Source of the DNA: Flavobacterium poyangense
Lineage (GTDB): Bacteria; Bacteroidota; Bacteroidia; Flavobacteriales; Flavobacteriaceae
Direction of reading: 5' to 3'
Length of the DNA stretch: 64,000 nt
Assembly: GCF_011751075.1 (NCBI RefSeq)
Contig: NZ_JAALLN010000001.1
Coordinates: 310,001-374,000 of the forward strand
Made by a program: the position numbers and the translations under genes. A model generated the notes under the pieces. It did no database searches. It had not been told where the DNA came from and saw only the letters and a list, made by a program, of their open reading frames with translations. Shown here one piece after another: positions 17,416-25,538 of the stretch (within the stretch, counting starts at the first letter, position 1; every line of letters starts with the position of its first letter).

Positions 17416-17448
17416 AAAAAAAAAGAAAAAAGGCAATCTATAGATTGC
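17416..17448 (-). terminator. Palindrome with T-run upstream of the XRE gene
   Basis: A perfect 16-bp palindrome, GCAATCTATAGATTGC (17433-17448). Read on the minus strand it is followed by a T-rich run (17416-17432). It therefore fits a leftward Rho-independent terminator or attenuator in front of the XRE gene. The same palindrome would also serve as a dimeric repressor operator. The sequence does not decide between the two. Confidence 0.5.
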
Positions 17449-17485
17449 TTTTATAAAAATTTGTCGTACATTTGATATTAATAAT

Positions 17486-17493
17486 TAAATTTG
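17486..17493 (+). promoter_or_regulatory. Possible rightward promoter element
   Basis: TAAATTTG matches the Bacteroidota -7 element TAnnTTTG. A TTG at 17461-17463 lies 22 bp upstream, slightly far for the -33 element. It would direct transcription into the nested hairpins that begin at 17536. Confidence 0.3.
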
Positions 17494-17535
17494 CGATTCT
17501 TCACATAAAATATTTGAAGCATTCGCTTTGAATCT

Positions 17536-17841
17536 CGTTTTCAAAAAACTGGTACTTTTTTAAACGCACGAGATGATAAGTATGATGCTCACGTCAAATG
17601 GCGTGGGCTCACTTATTCGTGCGTGGGTATACCAGTGCCTTGAAAACGGATAAGCTGAGTTCCGCGCCTCTTTTTTTGAGACTATTTCTCAGCTTTTCAA
17701 AGCCTTCAATGTTTGAAAGTTCGCACCCGTTGTTTAATCCTTAATCGGTTTGCTTATGGTGTAGTTTCTTTATTTCATTTTTATAATGCCTGACCCTAGT
17801 CGTTGGTAGTCCTGCTTGAGTTAGTTTAGGGATGGGTCAGG
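17536..17841. ncRNA. Candidate structured RNA with nested hairpins
   Basis: No gene is seen in 17399-18067, but three foldable units lie here. The first (17536-17648) is one long hairpin of nested stems: 17536-17544/17640-17648, 17548-17554/17630-17636, 17564-17571/17617-17624, 17576-17581/17611-17616 and 17587-17593/17602-17608, 37 pairs in all with one G-T wobble. The second pairs AAGCTGAG (17652-17659) with CTCAGCTT (17688-17695). The third pairs CCTGACCC (17789-17796) with GGGTCAGG (17834-17841). This much pairing in AT-rich DNA suggests a structured RNA. The strand is undecided: a promoter-like element lies on the left, and a leftward terminator lies at 17416-17448. Confidence 0.4.
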
Positions 17842-17984
17842 TTATTATACTGCACAGTAGGATTCTTTTATGACAAATGATAAAAGAGAAAATGCAATTC
17901 GATTTAAATACCCAATTGATTTAGTTTTTAAACCTTATAAACATAAATACCTTACGCCTATGGCAAACTAATTAACAAGAAAAA

Positions 17985-18022
17985 GCCTTCTATTCTCGTG
18001 GTGGAATACTAGTATAGAAGGC
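17985..18022 (+). promoter_or_regulatory. Leader hairpin upstream of susC
   Basis: A 9-bp perfect stem, GCCTTCTAT (17985-17993) with ATAGAAGGC (18014-18022), and a 20-base loop, about 45 bp before the susC start codon. A three-codon mini-frame (Met-Ala-Asn-stop) just upstream could be a leader peptide. A role in controlling susC translation or transcription is inferred. Confidence 0.4.
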
Positions 18023-18067
18023 AAAAGAAAACCAAACTTTCGTTCAATTTTAATCTTATCTAAAACT

Positions 18068-21000
18068 ATGAAAAATCTTTCATTCAACAAAGGAAAACCT
18101 TACGGTTTATACTTTTTTCTTTTTGCATTATTTCTCTGGTATCCCATGGAAGCTAATGCAAATTCAGCAAAGCTTATCCAAAACCCAATCACAGGTGTTG
18201 TGACAGACGCTCTTGGACCTATGCCGGGAGTAACAATAAGTGTAAAAGGATCAGCAGTATCCACCACAACCGATCAGGATGGTCGTTATACCATCAATGC
18301 TATTACTTCGAACATTCTTGTCTTTTCCTATATCGGTTATAAAACGGTAGAAATCCCAGTTGGTTCTCAGTCGACAATTAATTTGCGAATGCAAGAAGAC
18401 GCCACCACACTTAAGGAAGTAACCATCAATGCCGGGTATTATTCTGTAAAAGATAGTGAGCGCACCGGCAGCATTGTAAAACTATCCTCCAAAGACATCG
18501 AAAAACAACCTGTCTCTAATGTCCTTGCCGCTATGCAAGGAAGAATGGCGGGGGTGAATATTATTCAGAACTCAGGGATGCCCGGTGGTAGTTTTGAGAT
18601 AGAAATCCGTGGGCAGAACAGTCTTAGACTCGATGGTAATAGTCCTCTTTATATTATTGACGGTGTTCCTTATTCCTCACAGTCTATCGGGAGTTCTTAT
18701 ACATCGGGTAATATGCCTGCACAGAACAGCCCGCTTAACAGTATCAATCCCGGAGATATTGCCAGTGTTGAAGTACTAAAAGATGCCGATGCTACTGCCA
18801 TTTATGGTTCAAGAGGTGCTAATGGTGTGGTTCTGATCACAACCAAAAAAGGAAAAGAAGGTAAAACTACTTTTAGTACTACGTATTCCAATGGTTATGG
18901 ACGTGTGGCTCACTTTATGGATCTGATGAATACCTCGCAGTATCTAGCTATGCGCAGGGAAGCTTTCGCTAATGACGGGGTTACAGATTATCCCTCGGAT
19001 GCTTATGATGTAAACGGTACGTGGGATCAAAACAGAAATACCAACTGGCAGAAAAAACTACTTGGAGGATCAGCCAGCTATACCAATGTTCAGGCTTCGC
19101 TATCGGGAGGTTCCGCGCAGACACAATTTCTTTTAAGTGGTAATTACAACAGAGAAAGCACCGTATATCCCGGAGATTTCGATTATATCAAAGCCAACGG
19201 ACATTTTAGCCTCAATCATGTTTCAACAGATCAGAAGTTCAAGGTAACACTTAGTACAGGCTATACCGCACAGTTCAGCTATCTGCCCTCTGTTGACCTT
19301 ACCCGCGATGCTATTACCTTAGTGCCTAATGCTCCTGCCCTGTATGACGATAAAGGAAAACTCAATTGGGAAAACAATACTTTTGAAAATCCTTTGGCCA
19401 AACTAGAGGGAAAGATTAAAGGAGATACTTATGATTTCTTGGCTAACGTTCTTCTATCTTATGACTTAGGAAAAGGATTTACAGCTAAAACCAGTCTGGG
19501 ATATACTGACCTTAATCAGGATCAGCTCAATTTACTTCCTTCAACGAGTTACAATCCTTCTTACGGATTAGGAAGTGAAGTCTCTGCCGTATTTGCCAAT
19601 ACGGTCAACCGAAGCTCATGGATCATCGAACCTCAACTGGGGTGGAATTACAGTCTTGGCAAAGGAAAAATAGAAGTACTTGCGGGAACTACTTTCCAAC
19701 AGCAAAAAAGCAATCAGCTTATAAGCGCAGGTGAAGGTTTTGCCAGTAACAGCCTGATTGAAAATCCTGCATCAGCCAATACATATCTGATCTTAAACAG
19801 CGATGAAACCCTTTATCGGTATCAGGCTCTTTTTGGACGTATTAATTTAAACTGGCAGGGTAAATACCTTCTTAATTTTACAGGAAGACGTGACGGATCA
19901 AGCCGCTTTGGACCCGGCAGGCAGTTTGCGACTTTTGGGGCTGTCGGCGCAGCGTGGGTGTTTAGTTTGGAGGATTTTGTAAAAGAAAAAATACCTTTTT
20001 TACGCTTTGGAAAACTACGCGCCAGCTATGGAACCAGCGGTAACGACCAAATTGGCGATTATCAGTATTTAGACACGTATAGTACTTCAGGATACATCTA
20101 TGGAGGGATTAACGGTTTGACCCCTACCCGCCTTTTCAATCCTGACTTTGGATGGGAAACCAATGAAAAACTCGAAGCGGCTTTGGAACTGGGATTTTTA
20201 AATGATCGTATCACCACTACTATTGCATGGTATCGCAATCGCTCGTCGAGTCAATTGGTAGGAATACCACTGGCAGGAACGACGGGTTTTTCCGAACTGC
20301 GCGCTAATCTGGATGCTGAAGTTGAAAACAGCGGCATCGAATTTAGTCTTCGTACCGTGAACATTCAAAACAAAGAGTTTAGCTGGATCAGTAGTTTTAA
20401 TATTACCCGCGCCAAAAATGAACTGCTTTCTTTTCCGGGGCTGGAAGGTTCTTCTTACCGGAATCAATATGTAATTGGACAGCCTGTAAATATTGTAAAA
20501 GTATACCAGTACACCGGACTCGATCCAGTTACAGGTAGTTACCAGTTTAAAGATTTTAACGGGGATGGTAAATTCTCTGCCTCGGATGACAAAAAGGTAC
20601 TCAAAGATCTTAGTCCCGACTATTATGGCGGATTTCAAAATCAGCTTCGTTACGGCAATGTACAACTGGATTTTCTTTTGCAGTTTGTCAAACAGGAAAA
20701 CTTTAACGAGAATTTCAGGACTTCAATGCCCGGAACCATGGTCAATCAGCATGAAGCTGTTGTTCGTCACTGGCAAAATCTCGGAGATACAGGTCCTTAT
20801 CAGGCTTACAGCGATAGTAACTCTGATTTTAGGGCAGCCAGTATCCGCTATTCTCAAAGTGATGCCGCTATTAGTGATGCTTCATTTATCCGTCTGAAAA
20901 ATGTTTCCCTTTCATGGGATCTGCCACAAAAATGGACAAGGAATATTGCCTGCAGACTCAGTCTGCAAGGACAGAACCTACTGACCCTTACTCCTTATAA

Positions 21001-21082
21001 AGGAATTGACCCTGAGTTTCGCTCTTCAGGATACCTGCCTCCTCTTCGTATGATCACAACAAGTTTACAGGTCACTTTTTAA
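18068..21082 (+). CDS. SusC/RagA-family TonB-linked outer membrane transporter
   Basis: A 1004-aa TonB-dependent transporter. A signal peptide (to about residue 32) is followed by a carboxypeptidase-like beta-sandwich (about 40-110, GVVTDALGPMPGVTISVKGS...DGRYTINA). The plug follows (about 115-240, including the LKDADATAIYGSRGANGVVLI signature) and then a 22-strand barrel to the C-terminus ending in TSLQVTF. The length is typical. With the SusD lipoprotein encoded 18 bp downstream, it should import a large ligand. The downstream S9 peptidase suggests a peptide or depsipeptide rather than a glycan. Confidence 0.93.
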   Translation: MKNLSFNKGKPYGLYFFLFALFLWYPMEANANSAKLIQNPITGVVTDALGPMPGVTISVKGSAVSTTTDQDGRYTINAITSNILVFSYIGYKTVEIPVGSQSTINLRMQEDATTLKEVTINAGYYSVKDSERTGSIVKLSSKDIEKQPVSNVLAAMQGRMAGVNIIQNSGMPGGSFEIEIRGQNSLRLDGNSPLYIIDGVPYSSQSIGSSYTSGNMPAQNSPLNSINPGDIASVEVLKDADATAIYGSRGANGVVLITTKKGKEGKTTFSTTYSNGYGRVAHFMDLMNTSQYLAMRREAFANDGVTDYPSDAYDVNGTWDQNRNTNWQKKLLGGSASYTNVQASLSGGSAQTQFLLSGNYNRESTVYPGDFDYIKANGHFSLNHVSTDQKFKVTLSTGYTAQFSYLPSVDLTRDAITLVPNAPALYDDKGKLNWENNTFENPLAKLEGKIKGDTYDFLANVLLSYDLGKGFTAKTSLGYTDLNQDQLNLLPSTSYNPSYGLGSEVSAVFANTVNRSSWIIEPQLGWNYSLGKGKIEVLAGTTFQQQKSNQLISAGEGFASNSLIENPASANTYLILNSDETLYRYQALFGRINLNWQGKYLLNFTGRRDGSSRFGPGRQFATFGAVGAAWVFSLEDFVKEKIPFLRFGKLRASYGTSGNDQIGDYQYLDTYSTSGYIYGGINGLTPTRLFNPDFGWETNEKLEAALELGFLNDRITTTIAWYRNRSSSQLVGIPLAGTTGFSELRANLDAEVENSGIEFSLRTVNIQNKEFSWISSFNITRAKNELLSFPGLEGSSYRNQYVIGQPVNIVKVYQYTGLDPVTGSYQFKDFNGDGKFSASDDKKVLKDLSPDYYGGFQNQLRYGNVQLDFLLQFVKQENFNENFRTSMPGTMVNQHEAVVRHWQNLGDTGPYQAYSDSNSDFRAASIRYSQSDAAISDASFIRLKNVSLSWDLPQKWTRNIACRLSLQGQNLLTLTPYKGIDPEFRSSGYLPPLRMITTSLQVTF

Positions 21083-21100
21083 CTTCAAAAATATAATCTT

Positions 21101-22492
21101 ATGAAAAATAGTAAACCACTGCTGTTTTTACTGGCGCTTTGGAGCATTCTTCTAAGCACACTGACTGCCTGTGATAGTTTTACCGAGATAGACCTTCCGT
21201 CTTCTCAACTGAATGCCAAAGACGTTTATAAAGACAAAGCCACTGCCAATTCAGCAATGGCTGATATTTACACCAAAATCCGTGAACAGGGGCTTCTCAC
21301 CGGTATGCCGACGGGACTTTCCAGTCAATTGGGACTTTATACCGATGAATTGAAGTATTATGGCATATCAGGCAGTATTCAGTCCGGATTTTATACCAAT
21401 TCATTACTGGCTTCCGACAATGAAATTCTGCAATTGTGGAATAACAGCTACAATCAGATTTATGCCGCCAATGCCATCATTGAAGGGCTTGCCGCATCGG
21501 ATGCTTTGGAAGCAAAAGATAAGGAACAACTCACTGGTGAAGCTTTATTTATCCGAGCATTAATCCACTTTTACCTTTGTAATGTTTTTGGTGATGTGCC
21601 TTATATCCGTACCACCGATTACAAGCAGAACAGTATCGTACACCGAATGCCCGAGAATGAAGTGTATCAACTCATCAAAAAGGATTTGCTTGAGACTTCG
21701 GATTTACTTGCCCCTCAGTACAATACTCCCGAGAGGATCAGGGTTAATAAATGGGCGGCACAGGCGCTCCTTGCAAGGGTATGTCTTTATTTAAAACAAT
21801 GGGATGAGGCTTCGGATGCCGCTTCTTCGGTGTTAAATCAATCCGACTTGTATTCTTGGCCTTCCGATCTTAACGACGTATTTCTAAAAGGAAGTCCTAC
21901 CACCATATGGCAATTGATGCCTTCCACTGACGGAATGAATACTCATGAAGCGGAAACTTTCATTTTCACCCAAGGTCCTCCTCCTTCGCTGGCTATTAGT
22001 CAGGATTTGTTTGATGCCTTCAGTAATGACGATCTGCGTAAGACTGTTTGGCTCAAAGCTGTTATCAACGGTACTTCCACTTGGTATCATGCCAACAAAT
22101 ATAAAGAAGCCTTTAATACAGGTACATCGGCCGAGTATTCTGTTATTCTCAGAACAGCCGAACAATATCTTATCAGAGCCGAGGCTCGTGCCCATCAGGG
22201 CGATCTCATTGGCGCAAAAGAAGACCTGAACAAAACCAGAAATCTGGCAGGACTGGGCAATACAACTGCCGTAAGCGCGAATGAAATCATCGCGGCAGTT
22301 CTTCAGGAACGCCGTTTGGAGTTTTTCACTGAACTGGGACATCGTTTTTTTGACCTGAAAAGAACCGGAAAGCTTGATGCGGTTCTTGCACCTGTAAAAC
22401 AACAATGGGAAACCACTGATCGTCTGCTTCCTATTCCTGAATCTGAACTTTTACTTAATCCTAATCTAGCTCCGCAAAATGGGGGATATTAA
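21101..22492 (+). CDS. RagB/SusD-family surface lipoprotein
   Basis: A 463-aa SusD-type binding protein. The lipoprotein signal is MKNSKPLLFLLALWSILLST followed by LTAC, so Cys24 is lipidated. TPR-like helices follow, with the family hallmark QLTGEALFIRALIHFYLCNVFGDVPY (about residues 148-173) and the closing AVLQERRLEFFTELGHRFFDLKR (about 400-422), both near-invariant in this family. It caps the SusC transporter and captures ligand at the cell surface. It overlaps the peptidase gene by 14 bp, so the three genes form one operon. Confidence 0.92.
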   Translation: MKNSKPLLFLLALWSILLSTLTACDSFTEIDLPSSQLNAKDVYKDKATANSAMADIYTKIREQGLLTGMPTGLSSQLGLYTDELKYYGISGSIQSGFYTNSLLASDNEILQLWNNSYNQIYAANAIIEGLAASDALEAKDKEQLTGEALFIRALIHFYLCNVFGDVPYIRTTDYKQNSIVHRMPENEVYQLIKKDLLETSDLLAPQYNTPERIRVNKWAAQALLARVCLYLKQWDEASDAASSVLNQSDLYSWPSDLNDVFLKGSPTTIWQLMPSTDGMNTHEAETFIFTQGPPPSLAISQDLFDAFSNDDLRKTVWLKAVINGTSTWYHANKYKEAFNTGTSAEYSVILRTAEQYLIRAEARAHQGDLIGAKEDLNKTRNLAGLGNTTAVSANEIIAAVLQERRLEFFTELGHRFFDLKRTGKLDAVLAPVKQQWETTDRLLPIPESELLLNPNLAPQNGGY

Positions 22493-25103
22493 GCCCATAT
22501 CAGACTACCTAAAGAAGTTTAACCGCTTCTTAATGGGCATGTTATGTTTTGTTGTAACGGCTACCTGCTGGGGGCAGGAAGTTCCTAAACGAAACCTAAC
22601 AGAGGCTAATTATTCCCTATGGAGCAAACTACTGATCGATAAGTTATCCGATAAAGGACAATGGTCGAGTTACCTTTTGATGTATGAATCTAAAAAAGAT
22701 ACCTTATTTGTAAAAAGTACTAAAGGGAATACTATATATGCTTTTCCTTATGCCAAACAGGGCTTTTTTAATGGGGAATTGCAGTTTGCGTGTATAGCGC
22801 ATGATACTCTGAACATCGTTGATCTGAACAAAGGCAGTCAAACTAGAATACCGGCTATCGAAGACTTTTCATTTTCCGCTAATCACACCTTTTTATCAGT
22901 ACTGGTTAAAGATTCCAATGGCGAACTAACGCTTATTGTTCAGGATCTAAAGGGAAACAAAAAACTTGAAATTCCCCGTGTTAGCCAGTGGCATCATGAG
23001 CCTCACCGAAACGGACTGCTCTACTGTTCTAAGTCTTCCTCAGGAAATGAAATAGGTTATATAAGCTTCGAAGCAACACTAAAAAGACAGTCTATCCTAC
23101 AAGGTAGTATTGAGGAGTTTCAGAATTTAAACTGGCGCGGACAAACCATTGCTTTTGTACAATATGATGAGCAGGCTCCACAGCTTTTCAGCTATCACAT
23201 TCCAAGTGGTAAACTTTCTGTTTTTGATTCGAGAAAAGAGGCTCAATTCCCAAAAGGTATGAAGGTCTCTGACCAAAAACACCAAACCCTTACGATCTCT
23301 AAGGATGAGGAGCGTATCTTTTTCTGGATGAGTGAAGATCCCAAAGAACAGCCACTTATAGAGCCTGATGCCGTAGAGATATGGAATACCAAAGACAAGC
23401 TGGTTTTCGATCACAAAAAGTATATAGGACAGTACATTCATATGGATAAACTGGCTGTGTGGTCGGTCAAAACCAATACCTTTCTGCCTGTTACCAACAA
23501 AGAGCAGCCTAAGGGTTTTCTCAGTGGAGATTACAGGTATGCCTTTGTTTATGATCCAATAGCTTATGAGCCTCAAAGTAGTTTTGATGGTCCTTATGAT
23601 CTTTATCTGGTGAATCTTCAAACAGGTAAACGAAAAAAAATACTGGAACGCTACTCGGGAGATCACCTCACAATACCATCACCTGATGGACGCTATTTAG
23701 CTTATGTTAAAGGGGATCACTGGTGGATATACGATATAAATACTGACATGCATGCCAACATCTCTGTTTCACTTGTTCCACAATTTTTTAAGAATCAGGA
23801 TAAACCCGGCCAAAAGACACCTTACGGTGTTGCTGGGTGGACGGTACAGGACAATTCTATTGTCCTGTACGATCAGTATGACCTTTGGGAACTATCCTTG
23901 GATGGGAAAGACAAAAGAAGGCTTACCAAAGGAAGGGAAAATAATATAACCTATCGTATTAAGAGTGAGATACCTGAACCCATTTACCCTGAAGATCAAA
24001 TTGTGCCCAAATCCTTATCGCTTTCTTTAGACAAAGGGTTCCTATTGCAAGCCACCAATCAGCTATCAGGAGCCTCGGGATTTTTTAAATGGGATTCTAA
24101 AAATCGTGAGCAAAAACTCGTATGGGAATCCAAAAAGACCAATCAGCTTGTCAAAGCTTCTAAGAGCAACAGTTATCTTTATGTGGAACAGAGCTACGAG
24201 TGCGCTCCAAAACTGATGTTTTACGAAAAATCATCTAAGGAAATCTTTCAGAGTAACCCTCAGCAGAAGCACTTTTATTGGGGCAAAACAGAAAGGATTT
24301 TATTTAAAGTAAATGAAAAAACAATGCAGGGCATTCTATACTATCCTGCAGGGTACAAGACAGGAGTTCAATATCCGATGATTGTAAATATTTATGAAAG
24401 ACAATTTCAACACTTCAATGACTATATCAATCCGACTTCTCATTCCAGTGATGGCTTTAATGTTACGCGTTTTACCCAGCAGGGTTATTTTGTCCTGCTT
24501 CCTGACATGGATTTTGAAATTGGGAATTTAGCTGGGTATATCACTAAAAGTGTACTGGCTGCAGTAGATACCGTAATTGGGAAAGGAGTTGTTGATCCAT
24601 TAAAAGTAGGTCTTATTGGACATTCCTTTGGAGGTTATGAGACGGATCTCATTATCACACAAACAGGGCGTTTTGCCGCAGCAGTTTCAGGGGCAGCATG
24701 GACAGATCTGGTCAGTAGTTATCTTTATGTGGGTACTACCTTTAACAGACCCGATTTTTATCGCGCGGAATACGACCAACTCCGCATCGGCAAATCGCTT
24801 TTTGAAGACACAACCCCGTACTTGAAGAATTCTCCTGTCCTGCAAGCCTCTAGTGTTACTACTCCTTTACTGGCATGGACGGGCGGTGAGGATACACATG
24901 TACACTATCTGCAAAGTAAGGAGTTTTATATGGCGCTTCGCCGATTGGGGAAAGAGCACATCTTACTGGTTTATCCCCATGAAGGGCATAATCTAACCCA
25001 GCGGAAAAACCAAAAAGATCTAAGCTCCCGTATTGATCAGTGGTTCGGACATTATCTTAAAAATGAACCGCCGAAAGACTGGATGAAAAGCGATTTCCAA
25101 TAA
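22479..25103 (+). CDS. S9-family (prolyl oligopeptidase-like) serine peptidase
   Basis: An 874-aa exported peptidase. After a signal peptide (about residues 16-33, FLMGMLCFVVTATCWGQ) comes a beta-propeller-like region (about 60-600), then an alpha/beta-hydrolase domain. The catalytic triad is visible: Ser716 (GHSFGGY), Asp805 (GGEDTHVH) and His837 (PHEGHN). The propeller normally limits access to short peptides. Located behind a SusCD pair, it probably trims imported peptides in the periplasm. The start overlaps susD by 14 bp; the ATG at 22533 is an alternative that would shorten the N-terminal tail before the signal. Confidence 0.87.
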   Translation: MGDIKPISDYLKKFNRFLMGMLCFVVTATCWGQEVPKRNLTEANYSLWSKLLIDKLSDKGQWSSYLLMYESKKDTLFVKSTKGNTIYAFPYAKQGFFNGELQFACIAHDTLNIVDLNKGSQTRIPAIEDFSFSANHTFLSVLVKDSNGELTLIVQDLKGNKKLEIPRVSQWHHEPHRNGLLYCSKSSSGNEIGYISFEATLKRQSILQGSIEEFQNLNWRGQTIAFVQYDEQAPQLFSYHIPSGKLSVFDSRKEAQFPKGMKVSDQKHQTLTISKDEERIFFWMSEDPKEQPLIEPDAVEIWNTKDKLVFDHKKYIGQYIHMDKLAVWSVKTNTFLPVTNKEQPKGFLSGDYRYAFVYDPIAYEPQSSFDGPYDLYLVNLQTGKRKKILERYSGDHLTIPSPDGRYLAYVKGDHWWIYDINTDMHANISVSLVPQFFKNQDKPGQKTPYGVAGWTVQDNSIVLYDQYDLWELSLDGKDKRRLTKGRENNITYRIKSEIPEPIYPEDQIVPKSLSLSLDKGFLLQATNQLSGASGFFKWDSKNREQKLVWESKKTNQLVKASKSNSYLYVEQSYECAPKLMFYEKSSKEIFQSNPQQKHFYWGKTERILFKVNEKTMQGILYYPAGYKTGVQYPMIVNIYERQFQHFNDYINPTSHSSDGFNVTRFTQQGYFVLLPDMDFEIGNLAGYITKSVLAAVDTVIGKGVVDPLKVGLIGHSFGGYETDLIITQTGRFAAAVSGAAWTDLVSSYLYVGTTFNRPDFYRAEYDQLRIGKSLFEDTTPYLKNSPVLQASSVTTPLLAWTGGEDTHVHYLQSKEFYMALRRLGKEHILLVYPHEGHNLTQRKNQKDLSSRIDQWFGHYLKNEPPKDWMKSDFQ

Positions 25104-25108
25104 ACAAA

Positions 25109-25145
25109 TGATGCCGTTCAGAATTGAACGGCATCAAATTTTTAA
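25109..25145. terminator. Bidirectional terminator between converging genes
   Basis: An 11-bp perfect stem (25110-25120 with 25125-25135; GATGCCGTTCA pairing with TGAACGGCATC), a GAAT loop, and an AT-rich tail ending in five T. It sits between the peptidase gene and the converging DUF6520 gene. Confidence 0.85.
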
Positions 25146-25164
25146 ATCAAAGTGTCAATTTCAA

Positions 25165-25434
25165 CTACTGTACATTTCTTTTTAAAGGTGTAAGACAGGT
25201 TGAAATAGGTTTGGCATAAAGTTGGCTTCCATCAGGAGCAGTGCAATCAAAGTTTCCTGAATTTGAACATTCCTGCACAGCTGCACAAGGAGTTGCACCC
25301 GAAACGTGTTTCCATCCCATAATAGGAGCCGCTTCAGCATCGGCTTTATCCAAAGAATTTGTATTCATGGCACTTGTCATGCCAAATGCAACTACTGCCA
25401 GAGGCAATACGAACTTAAAAAATTTAGTTTTCAT
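25165..25434 (-). CDS. DUF6520-family small exported cysteine peptide
   Basis: An 89-aa protein of the DUF6520 type found in flavobacteria, usually in small families. The signal sequence (MKTKFFKFVLPLAVVAFGMT) is followed by a short Asp/Ala-rich stretch and a mature part with four cysteines (Cys50, Cys56, Cys64, Cys80), enough for two disulfides. Function is unknown. The next gene on the same side codes for a MauE/DoxX-type membrane protein, which could help form or reduce those disulfides. The gene converges on the SusCD-peptidase operon. Confidence 0.8.
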   Translation of the reverse strand: MKTKFFKFVLPLAVVAFGMTSAMNTNSLDKADAEAAPIMGWKHVSGATPCAAVQECSNSGNFDCTAPDGSQLYAKPISTCLTPLKRNVQ

Positions 25435-25538
25435 AATTATAAAATTTCATGGTTAACGATCTACTCTTTTTTACAGGTTTTCGATCAAATCCCTGCTATC
25501 GGCCAATAGATTTTTGATGTTTTCAATACTGTATTATC

